Assembly: GCA_009777845.1 (NCBI GenBank)
Contig: WRLD01000017.1
Location: forward strand, 1-62,875
Length of the DNA stretch: 62,875 nucleotides
Direction of reading: 5' to 3'
Source: Defluviitaleaceae bacterium
GTDB lineage: Bacteria > Bacillota > Clostridia > Lachnospirales > WQUN01
The notes beneath the pieces are model-generated. The model ran no database searches. It was not told the DNA's origin and saw only the letters and a program-made list of their open reading frames with translations. Below, piece by piece: positions 54,839 through 61,531 of this stretch. A program made the position numbers and the translations under genes. Each line of letters begins with the position of its first letter. Position 1 is the stretch's first letter.

Positions 54839-54962
54839 GACGCGGATTTAACGGATTTACGCGGATTTCGCGGATTGGCTCGTGGGAAAATATATTGCCG
54901 TTTAGTAGTTTACGCGGACAAAATCCGCGTAATCCGTGTGAATCCGCTAAATCCGTGTTTAA
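54839..54962. repeat. Family C repeat
   Basis: GACGCGGATTTAACGGATTT, ACGCGGATTTCGCGGATTGG, then inverted AAATCCGCGTAATCCGTGTG and AATCCGCTAAATCCGTG. It lies between dnaG and the divergent plus-strand genes. Confidence 0.8.
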
Positions 54963-55108
54963 TCGCCTTTTAAAGCTAAGGAATCTACACGCTTTGCTAT
55001 TCGTGAGGTTGTTGTTTCAATAAACACTAGACATTTACCTCAAAATGGTGTTGAATAGAGATTGACTAAAGATTGCCTAGAAATTGCCTACAAAAAAGGA
55101 GGTTGCAT

Positions 55109-55798
55109 ATGCCCAACCACCACAAAATAATAACCATGACTAAGCTCGCGCTGTACGACAAAAACAATGGCGCGGCAGACCGTGCCGCCAACGAATATTT
55201 TCGCCATGACTATATTTACAAAAAGAACCTTGGCACGCGGCTTGCCGTAATCGTGGGCGGTATTTTGCTGCTTGCCATTCACTGGACTAGGCTTATTTTT
55301 GTGAACGGCGTTGATGTTTTCGACCTGGATATTATTACCGTTATGCGCGATTCGGTTTTGGCGTTGCTTGTAATAGTGGCGTTTTATTCCTTTGTGGGAA
55401 CAATTCAAGGCACGCGTGAATATCATCTTATACAAAAGCGGTTGCAAAAATATCAAGAAATGTTACAATTGTTGGAAAACGAGGGTACGCCGCCCGTTGT
55501 CAATGAAGCAGAGGACAACGAAAGGCGCGAGCTTGAGGCACGCGAACGCGAACGGCAGGAACGGCGCGAACGCAGACAAAGGCGCGAGCAGGAGCTAAAC
55601 GCGGCACGAAACGCACGCAACGCACGAAGCTACGATGACCCGCTCGCCAACGTGTCCGCACGCGCGCTATCGTCCACCAACCGCCCGCGTACCGTCATAA
55701 GAAGCTCCCGAGATGCAAACGCGCCATCGAGAGATTCGACCATACCGCCCGTACGACCTAGAAATCTAAATAACCCAAATGACAAACCATTGAGGTAA
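55109..55798 (+). CDS. Membrane protein with Arg/Glu-rich coiled coil
   Basis: About 229 aa from the ATG at 55109 (AGGAGG 6 bases upstream); the longer reading is unsupported. Two hydrophobic helices (about residues 45-66 and 80-105) are followed by a long charged helix (about 115-180, with RELEARERERQERRERRQRR) and a disordered basic tail. No family recognised. It begins a plus-strand run with the next membrane protein, cdaA and cdaR, so it may bind or regulate the c-di-AMP synthase or the cell wall. Confidence 0.7.
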   Translation: MPNHHKIITMTKLALYDKNNGAADRAANEYFRHDYIYKKNLGTRLAVIVGGILLLAIHWTRLIFVNGVDVFDLDIITVMRDSVLALLVIVAFYSFVGTIQGTREYHLIQKRLQKYQEMLQLLENEGTPPVVNEAEDNERRELEARERERQERRERRQRREQELNAARNARNARSYDDPLANVSARALSSTNRPRTVIRSSRDANAPSRDSTIPPVRPRNLNNPNDKPLR

Positions 55799-55806
55799 AC
55801 ATTGCT

Positions 55807-56847
55807 ATGGCACAATTACTAATAATACGAGAAACACTAGTAAAATACTTTAAGCGGTACGAGGTCTTTATCATGCCCTTTTTGAAGCTGCTTCTAGGGC
55901 TTGTGATTTTCCGCTCAATTTTTTCTATAGGCAGTACAAGCGCGGCTATAGAGCCGCTTGCTGCGCGGTTTTCGCCTGGGCTTTTGAGTATGCTGTTGGC
56001 GTTGCTTTTTACGATTGCCCCCATGAATTTGAGCTGGTTACTGATTATCGTCGCGGTTACGCTACAGCTTACCGCCAATATGGAGGTCGCGATTGCCGTC
56101 TTTATCTTCCTAATGCTTGTATTCCTTTTTTACGCGAGAATGGCAAAAAAGGAGTCTATTCTAATTATTTTTACACTTCTTGCGTTTCGGTACAATGTAC
56201 CGTACCTTGTGCCGCTTCTTGCAGGGCTTTACTTCCCGATTACGGCGGTTATTCCTGTGACTATTGGTGTCTTTATTTACGCACAAACAGGCATAATAAA
56301 TATGCTTATGGCTCCTGCCGCTGTGGCCTCCGCCGCCGCGCCTGATAGGGATTTGACGGAAATTTTGACGGAGCTGCCTAGCGCGTTTTCTGACGTGTAT
56401 CAAACGCTGATGGCAAGCATGGCAAGCACGCACTCGTGGCTGTTTACCGCGCTTATTTTCGCTATGGTGATTGTGCTTGTTTATTTTGTTAGCAAGCAGG
56501 CGATTGACTACGCAAAGGAAATAGCTCTCGGGCTAGGCTGTGTTATGATTATTTTCGGTTATATTATTTCTGTCTTGTCCGCTAGCGGAAGCGGAATAGT
56601 AAACATCGGCGCAATGATTTTTGGTACAATTGTCTGCGGAATAATCGCCTTTGTCGTCAAGTTTTTTGATGTAGTGCTAGACTACCAACGCGCGGAATCC
56701 GTACAGTTTGAGGACGACAGCAATTATTACCATGTGCGGATTGTGCCTAAAATTATTATGACAAAGGCGCAACGCTCGGTAAAACGCATACGCCCGCAGC
56801 TACCCGAAAATCCACTAGAAGATTATAATGAGGATAGTGAAATGTAA
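55807..56847 (+). CDS. Polytopic membrane protein upstream of cdaA
   Basis: 346 aa with about eight membrane helices: a cluster at about 20-170, then a loop (PDRDLTEILTELPSAFSDVY), then about 210-285. The cytoplasmic C-terminal tail is charged. ATG with GAGG about 11 bases upstream, 9 bp after the previous gene; its TAA directly abuts the cdaA ATG, so it is coupled to cdaA. No family recognised. Position suggests a partner of CdaA, but this is inference. Confidence 0.72.
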   Translation: MAQLLIIRETLVKYFKRYEVFIMPFLKLLLGLVIFRSIFSIGSTSAAIEPLAARFSPGLLSMLLALLFTIAPMNLSWLLIIVAVTLQLTANMEVAIAVFIFLMLVFLFYARMAKKESILIIFTLLAFRYNVPYLVPLLAGLYFPITAVIPVTIGVFIYAQTGIINMLMAPAAVASAAAPDRDLTEILTELPSAFSDVYQTLMASMASTHSWLFTALIFAMVIVLVYFVSKQAIDYAKEIALGLGCVMIIFGYIISVLSASGSGIVNIGAMIFGTIVCGIIAFVVKFFDVVLDYQRAESVQFEDDSNYYHVRIVPKIIMTKAQRSVKRIRPQLPENPLEDYNEDSEM

Positions 56848-57693
56848 ATGCTCGATAATTTCAACAGCAGAATTTTAGAAGTATTTAACATGCCTGCGTT
56901 TAAGCTGCCGCCGCTAGGGCCTACGCAGTTACTTGATATTATCATTATCGCGGTGCTTTTGTACTTCGTTACGCGCTGGATACGCCGCACGCAGGCGTGG
57001 GTTTTGTTGCGCGGCGTGGGTACTATTTTATTTGTGGCAATTCTTGCCAGCGTTTTCGAGCTAGTGGTCGTGCAGTGGCTTGTAAATATTGCCATTAGTA
57101 CGGGGCTTGTGGTGGTTGTTATTTTGTTCCAACCGGAGCTACGCAAGGCACTAGAACAGCTCGGCCGCGGCAAGTATTTTAACCTAAACGAAACGGAACA
57201 GCAGGTACGCACCTCGGCGCATACCGTGGACGATATTATCAAGGCAACGCGAACGCTGTCCAAAAAGCTAACAGGCGCGTTAATTGTTCTCGAAAATGAA
57301 ATAGACATAAGCGAACACGAACGCAGGGGAATACCGCTGGATTCGCAGGTAAGCGTACAATTGCTGTTAAATATATTTGAGAAAAACGCGCCCTTGCACG
57401 ACGGCGCGGTGATTATAAAAAACAACCGCATAAGCGCGGCTTCGTGTATTTTGCCGCTTAGCGAGGAATCGCTTGATGCGGCGCTTGGTACACGCCACCG
57501 CGCCGCTATTGGCATTTCCGAGGTTTCCGATGCGCGGGTAGTGGTGGTAAGCGAGGAAACAGGCACTATTTCGCTAGTAATGGACGGCAATATAACGCGC
57601 GGTATAGAGGAAAAACAGCTACGCGAATTATTGCTGTGGGGTGTGCCGCAGAAAAGTAGATTTTCGTTGTTTAAAAGGAAGAAGAAGAAATGA
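56848..57693 (+). CDS. cdaA: Diadenylate cyclase CdaA
   Basis: 281 aa. Three N-terminal membrane helices (about residues 28-100) and a DAC domain with NAPLHDGAVIIKNNRISAAS (DGA motif, about 187-206) and GTRHRAAIGISE (RHR motif, about 221-232). It makes c-di-AMP from two ATP; c-di-AMP controls potassium and osmolyte transport and is essential in many Bacillota. In most relatives cdaA-cdaR-glmM form one operon. Here cdaR is separated from it by about 500 bp of repeats, and glmM is not in the window. Confidence 0.96.
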   Translation: MLDNFNSRILEVFNMPAFKLPPLGPTQLLDIIIIAVLLYFVTRWIRRTQAWVLLRGVGTILFVAILASVFELVVVQWLVNIAISTGLVVVVILFQPELRKALEQLGRGKYFNLNETEQQVRTSAHTVDDIIKATRTLSKKLTGALIVLENEIDISEHERRGIPLDSQVSVQLLLNIFEKNAPLHDGAVIIKNNRISAASCILPLSEESLDAALGTRHRAAIGISEVSDARVVVVSEETGTISLVMDGNITRGIEEKQLRELLLWGVPQKSRFSLFKRKKKK

Positions 57694-57721
57694 AGCCTTA
57701 TGGGACTTGAGAAAATAAAAA

Positions 57722-57935
57722 ATAATGGAACGCGGATTTTCGCGGATTTGGCGGATTTCCGCGGATTCATTCCGTGTGAATTGACGGCAGTGGAATAGAA
57801 TTTTTATCCATGTAAATTAAGGGTAGTGGGACAGGGATTTTGCGGATTCGTTCGTGGGAAAATATATCTCCGTTTGGTAATTTGCGTGGACAAAATCCGC
57901 GTAATCCGTGTAAATCCGTTAAATCCGCGTTTAAT
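57722..57935. repeat. Family C repeats between cdaA and cdaR
   Basis: GGAACGCGGATTTTCGCGGA, TTTGGCGGATTTCCGCGGATT, then inverted AAATCCGCGTAATCCGTGTA, AATCCGTTAAATCCGCG. With the next two entries it fills the 507-bp gap. Confidence 0.8.
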
Positions 57936-57961
57936 TGTCTTTAAAATCCACATCTATTATC

Positions 57962-58108
57962 TGCTATGCCCCGTTCCCTCTGTGCCTCTGTGCCTCTGTG
58001 TGAAAATCTTTTTGACAAATAATGAACGTAGGTAAAGCGTATAACTTCTATGCTCTTTTTAAAAGATTTTTTTCACACAGAGGCACAGAGGCACAGAGGG
58101 AACGAGGC
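57962..58108. repeat. Family E inverted repeat (CACAGAGGCACAGAGG)
   Basis: Left arm CCCTCTGTGCCTCTGTGCCT then CTGTGTGAAAATCTTTTTG; right arm AAAAGATTTTTTTCACACAG then AGGCACAGAGGCACAGAGGG. Long hairpin with a loop of about 60 bases holding AATGAACGTAGGTAAAG. A second copy lies at 60245-60398. Confidence 0.85.
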
Positions 58109-58124
58109 ACAGCAGAAGCAAGAA

Positions 58125-58170
58125 AGAATCCGCGAAAATCCGTTAAATCCGCGTAAATCCGCGTTCCATA
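58125..58170. repeat. Family C half-element before cdaR
   Basis: AATCCGCGAAAATCCGTTAA, ATCCGCGTAAATCCGCGTTC, CAT: only the inverted half, ending 30 bp before the cdaR start. Confidence 0.75.
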
Positions 58171-58200
58171 ATCTTTTATTCTAAGAAGGAAGAAGAAAAA

Positions 58201-59730
58201 GTGAAAATATTAAAAATAATATTTGCAGATTTACACTGGAAGCTAGTGGCGGTGGTCGCCGCGAGCTTAATTTGGTTTGTGGGAATGAATATGAGTAATC
58301 CGTTTCAAAATCAGATTATTCCTGTGCGTTTAAATCTCGAAAATCTGGAAATTATGACGCGCGAGGGCATTATGGTGCTTAACGAGGACGCGTTGCGTGA
58401 TATAAATGTGTCGGTGCTTGTGCGCGGGCTTAGGAGCGACATGAACGCCCTAAACCTTGCTATGAGTACCCCCGAACGACTGGCGCAATATATCACGGTA
58501 GGCGTGGATTTTAGGGCGATTGATTCCCAGGCGGTAGGCTCTGCGGAGCAGATTACTACTCAGCGGCTAAAAATCACGCCGAATCTACAAAACGGCTATG
58601 AGCATTTGTCCATAAATCCGCCGTATATTGACGTGCAACTGGACATGGTACAAACGCAAATATTTAACGTAAAGGTAGTACAAGCGGGAGATGTGCCGCT
58701 TGGCTTTGAATTACAGCATATTCGCCTTGGGCGCGAGGACGTAATGGTAAGCGGCCCGCGCTCCGAGATTAGGACAATTTCGCTGGTGCAGGCGAACGTG
58801 GACGTTACTGGTATTCACGAGGACGAGGTTTTTCCTGTGCCGTTCGTAGTCTTGGACAACGAGGGCGAGGACATGACCGAGCGCGTACGGCTAAATATAA
58901 GCGACACGCGCGTATCTGTAAGAGTTTGGCAAATACGCTCCATGCCTATTGCCATTAACGCGGTAGGCTCGCCCACAGACGGCTTTGTGGTCGCCGATAT
59001 TTCCAGCGATACCGACAGCGTAGAGATAGTCGGCTCTGCCGAGGCTCTGGACACCGCCGAGCAGCTTAGCGTAGACATAAGCCTAAATAACGCAAGCGGA
59101 AGCATACGCCGCACGCTTGCCCTCGCTGACTGGCTACCGCAGGGCGTTTCCCTGCGCCGCGGCGAAAAAGAGGAAATTCTCGTAACCGCAAGAATAGAAC
59201 CCATAGAAACGCGTACCCTCTCCGTACCGCGCGAAAACGTGCGAAGCCGCGGAGTAGTGGGGCTGTACCAGGTCGTAAGCGATGTAGAGCATGTGCGCGT
59301 GTCGATTAGCGGCCCGCAGTCCATGATAGCGGCACTCGACACGCAGGACATTTTGCCCGAGTTCGATTTACGCGGCCTGCCTATAGGCGTGCATACCGTG
59401 CCGCTGTCGATTGAGCTACCGCAGGGCTTTGCGTTGGTGGGGGGTCGGCCTACGTTGATTGTGCAGATATATGAGCCTGTTACGGCGGTGGTGGAGGGGG
59501 AAGAAGGGGACGGAGAGGGTGTGGAAGGGGTAGAGGGGGAGAGAGAGGTAGAAGGAGAGGGCGAGCCTGAGGTGCAGGAGGTTTTGGCACAAGGGGGGCA
59601 GGGGGAGGAAAGGGAACAGAGGGAAGAAGCTGAACCGATTCCAAGTCCTATTCCTAGCCCCAGTGAAATCCCAAGTGAAAACCCAAGCGAACCCCCGAAT
59701 GAAAACCCAAGCCCAACAAGCACAGATTAA
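58201..59730 (+). CDS. cdaR: YbbR-domain protein (CdaR), regulator of CdaA
   Basis: 509 aa. GTG start with AAGGA 10 bases upstream. One N-terminal membrane helix (about residues 10-28), then about four YbbR repeats of 80-90 residues (about 35-430) facing outward. The C-terminal tail (about 440-509) is acidic (Gly/Glu) and then Pro/Ser-rich (PSPIPSPSEIPSENPSEPPN), longer than in B. subtilis. CdaR modulates CdaA through the membrane and may bind cell-wall material. Confidence 0.9.
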   Translation: MKILKIIFADLHWKLVAVVAASLIWFVGMNMSNPFQNQIIPVRLNLENLEIMTREGIMVLNEDALRDINVSVLVRGLRSDMNALNLAMSTPERLAQYITVGVDFRAIDSQAVGSAEQITTQRLKITPNLQNGYEHLSINPPYIDVQLDMVQTQIFNVKVVQAGDVPLGFELQHIRLGREDVMVSGPRSEIRTISLVQANVDVTGIHEDEVFPVPFVVLDNEGEDMTERVRLNISDTRVSVRVWQIRSMPIAINAVGSPTDGFVVADISSDTDSVEIVGSAEALDTAEQLSVDISLNNASGSIRRTLALADWLPQGVSLRRGEKEEILVTARIEPIETRTLSVPRENVRSRGVVGLYQVVSDVEHVRVSISGPQSMIAALDTQDILPEFDLRGLPIGVHTVPLSIELPQGFALVGGRPTLIVQIYEPVTAVVEGEEGDGEGVEGVEGEREVEGEGEPEVQEVLAQGGQGEEREQREEAEPIPSPIPSPSEIPSENPSEPPNENPSPTSTD

Positions 59731-59785
59731 GACTTGATAACGGTTAATAATTGCGGTTAATCGGTTAATTGGTTAATTGGTTTTT

Positions 59786-60097
59786 CGTAGGGGGCGGATT
59801 TATCCGCCCCCGAGGTACGCACGTTCGTCAATTCGGGACGTGCATTTTGTTAATTTGGGGGTGTTACGTGGGTGAATAACGTGGGTATCGTAGGGGGCGG
59901 ATTTATCCGCCCCGACCCCTGTACGTTCGTCAATTCGGTACGGACAACGCCCTATCAATTCGGTACGTGCCAACCTCGGGGCGGATAAATCCGCCCCCTA
60001 CGAAACCCCCGACCCTTGCACGTTCGTCAATTTTGGACGGACAACGTCCTGTCAATTCGCTACGTGCCAACCTCGGGGCGGATAAATCCGCCCCCTA
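59786..60097. repeat. Family A repeats: one half element and one full copy plus a second right half
   Basis: GTAGGGGGCGGATTTATCCG at 59786 and again at 59890; right ends CGGATAAATCCGCCCCCTAC at 60001 and 60097. The full copy spans 59890-60001. The second right half repeats CGTTCGTCAATTTTGGACGG and GACAACGTCC. Confidence 0.85.
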
Positions 60098-60101
60098 CGA
60101 A

Positions 60102-60220
60102 ACCCTGCAAATTCCCTTAATCCAGTGGTGTAACAAATGATTTATGGAACACGGATTTAACGGATTTAACGGATTTAACGGATTTTCACGGATTATGCGG
60201 ATTGGCTCGTGGGAAAATCT
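60102..60220. repeat. Family D tag and family C repeat
   Basis: CCTGCAAATTCCCTTAATCC then CAGTGGTGTAACAAAT, followed by GGAACACGGATTTAACGGAT with two extra TTTAACGGAT units, then TTTTCACGGATTATGCGGATT. Confidence 0.75.
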
Positions 60221-60244
60221 ACGTTTCATAATATCAATTTTAGT

Positions 60245-60398
60245 TGATATTTCTGCTATGCCTCTCGCCCTCTGTGCCTCTGTGCCTCTGTGTGAAAATC
60301 TTTTTGATAAATAATGAACGTAGGTAAAGTGTAGAGCTTCGTCCTTTATTTAAAAGAATTTTCACACAGAGGCACAGAGGCACAGAGGGAGCGAGGCA
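60245..60398. repeat. Family E inverted repeat, second copy
   Basis: CCCTCTGTGCCTCTGTGCCT ... AAAGAATTTTCACACAGAGG, CACAGAGGCACAGAGGG; the loop contains AATGAACGTAGGTAAAGTG as in the 58-kb copy. Confidence 0.85.
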
Positions 60399-60436
60399 CG
60401 GCAGACGATAAGATATAAAATTAAGGGATTTAAAGG

Positions 60437-60562
60437 CTTCACACGGATTTTCACGGATTATGCGGATTGGCTCGTTGTAAAATTCACGGAAATCCACGAT
60501 ATTCCGCTCCGTACGCTCAAATCCGCGTGAATCTGCGTGAATCCGCTAAATCCGCGTTTAAT
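60437..60562. repeat. Family C repeat
   Basis: TCACACGGATTTTCACGGAT, TATGCGGATTGG, then inverted AAATCCGCGTGAATCTGCGT and GAATCCGCTAAATCCGCG. Confidence 0.78.
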
Positions 60563-60608
60563 TGGTACGCACATTTTGTTAATCGGTTAATTGTTTAATT
60601 GGTTAATC

Positions 60609-60720
60609 GTAGGGGGCGGATTTATCCGCCCCGATATACGCACGTTCGTCAATTCGGGACGGACAACGTCCTATCAATTCGCTACGTACCAACCTCGGGG
60701 CGGATAAATCCGCCCCCTAC
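60609..60720. repeat. Family A repeat, 112 bp
   Basis: GTAGGGGGCGGATTTATCCG at the left, inverted right end. It is followed at once by CCCTGCAAATTCCCTTAATC (family D tag), repeating the A-D-C order seen at 59.9-60.2 kb. Confidence 0.85.
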
Positions 60721-60769
60721 GAACCCCTGCAAATTCCCTTAATCCAGTGGTGTAACAAATGCTTTATTA

Positions 60770-60826
60770 AACACGGATTTTCACGGATTCCGCGGATTTT
60801 TTCGGACGTGGTTTTAAATCCGTGTA
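60770..60826. repeat. Family C half-element
   Basis: AAACACGGATTTTCACGGAT, TCCGCGGATTTT, ending in AAATCCGTGTAATCG. Short copy between two family A elements. Confidence 0.7.
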
Positions 60827-60847
60827 ATCGTGGTCGGCGTTGGTATC

Positions 60848-60959
60848 GTAGGGGGCGGATTTATCCGCCCCGACCCTTGTACGTTCGTCAATTTTGGACG
60901 AACAACGTCCTATCAATTCGCTACGTGCCAACCACGGGGCGGATCAATCCGCCCCCTAC
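60848..60959. repeat. Family A repeat, 112 bp
   Basis: GTAGGGGGCGGATTTATCCG left, GGGCGGATCAATCCGCCCCC plus TAC right (one substitution in the right arm). It runs directly into the 34-bp tandem array. Confidence 0.85.
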
Positions 60960-60964
60960 GAACC

Positions 60965-61135
60965 CCCCAAAAAATTTGAATAAACCCCAAAACGAACCCC
61001 CAAAAAAATTTGCATAAAGCCCAAAACGAAACCCCAAAAAAACTTGCATAAAGCCCAAAACGAACCCCCCAAAAGATTTACATAAAGCCCAAAACAACCC
61101 CCCAAAACATTTGCATAAACCCCAAAACAATGATA
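60965..61135. repeat. 34-bp tandem array, five units
   Basis: Units have AATTTGCATAAAGCCCAAAA then CGAACCCCCAA; unit anchors at 60978, 61012, 61046, 61080 and 61113 (34, 34, 34 and 33 bp apart). The unit is not a multiple of three and adjacent units abut with no spacers, so it is neither a coding repeat nor a CRISPR. The last unit supplies the -35 box of the promoter at 61111-61139. Confidence 0.85.
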
Positions 61136-61139
61136 CAAT
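61111..61139 (+). promoter_or_regulatory. Probable promoter for the small gene at 61221
   Basis: TTGCAT, exactly 17 bases, TACAAT, with TGA giving an extended -10. It lies about 80 bp before the start of the small antitoxin-like gene, at the exit of the 34-bp tandem array. Confidence 0.5.
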
Positions 61140-61220
61140 CTAGCCCAGTGATATAAGGAACAAAAGGGAAACCATGCGTAAACATCATACCCCCGATTAT
61201 GCTATTAGGAGGCAGAGAAG

Positions 61221-61400
61221 ATGACGAATGAAATAAAAATCAGCCCAAACTTTACAATCGAGGACATTCACAAAATCCGCTACGCCAATTACGAGCGTAC
61301 TAAAAACATGACACCTAAGGAAATCATTGAGCATACTCGCAAGGAAGCGCAGTATGGTCTTGATTTTTTGAAAAAATTAAAGGATAGCAGGGGCATTTAA
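61221..61400 (+). CDS. Small antitoxin-like protein, 59 aa, paralogue of 22030-22194
   Basis: ATG with AGGAGG 8 bases upstream. The core IHKIRYANYERTKNMTPKEI, then IEHTRKEAQYGLDFLKKL, matches the 22-kb small protein over about 25 residues. A 16-codon frame (61174-61224, basic) ends on its start codon (ATGA) and could be a leader peptide. Helical, charged, no membrane segment. Possibly an antitoxin or small regulator; no toxin is adjacent. Confidence 0.65.
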   Translation: MTNEIKISPNFTIEDIHKIRYANYERTKNMTPKEIIEHTRKEAQYGLDFLKKLKDSRGI

Positions 61401-61410
61401 GCTAGTGATA

Positions 61411-61531
61411 AAACCGAGAGGGAAAACAACAATAAAAGCGATAAAAAAACGCAAGCAGTTGAAAAAATAAAAAACCGAGAGGGGCAACAGCAATGAACGC
61501 AAAAAGAAACGCAAGCAATTGGAAAAAAATG
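61411..61531. repeat. Imperfect tandem duplication of the RCC1-gene start region (about 60 bp)
   Basis: Copy 1 (AACCGAGAGGGAAAACAACA, ATAAAAGCG, ACGCAAGCAGTTGAAAAAAT) and copy 2 (AACCGAGAGGGGCAACAGCA, ATGAACGCA, ACGCAAGCAATTGGAAAAAA) align. In copy 1 the start codon is ATA and the ribosome site is weaker, so only copy 2 can start translation. Confidence 0.7.

Noticed and set aside
56823..57770. 315-codon frame opposite cdaA
   Set aside because: cdaA on the plus strand carries the DGA and RHR motifs; the antisense has no domain and a Ser/Thr-rich shadow composition.
58815..59723. 302-codon frame opposite cdaR
   Set aside because: Antisense of YbbR repeats and the acidic tail; no ribosome site or family.
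60965..61135. CRISPR array or Gly/Phe-rich repeat protein
   Set aside because: The 34-bp units abut with no spacers and no cas genes are present. The unit is not a multiple of three, so the open minus-strand frames over it do not form a regular protein repeat.
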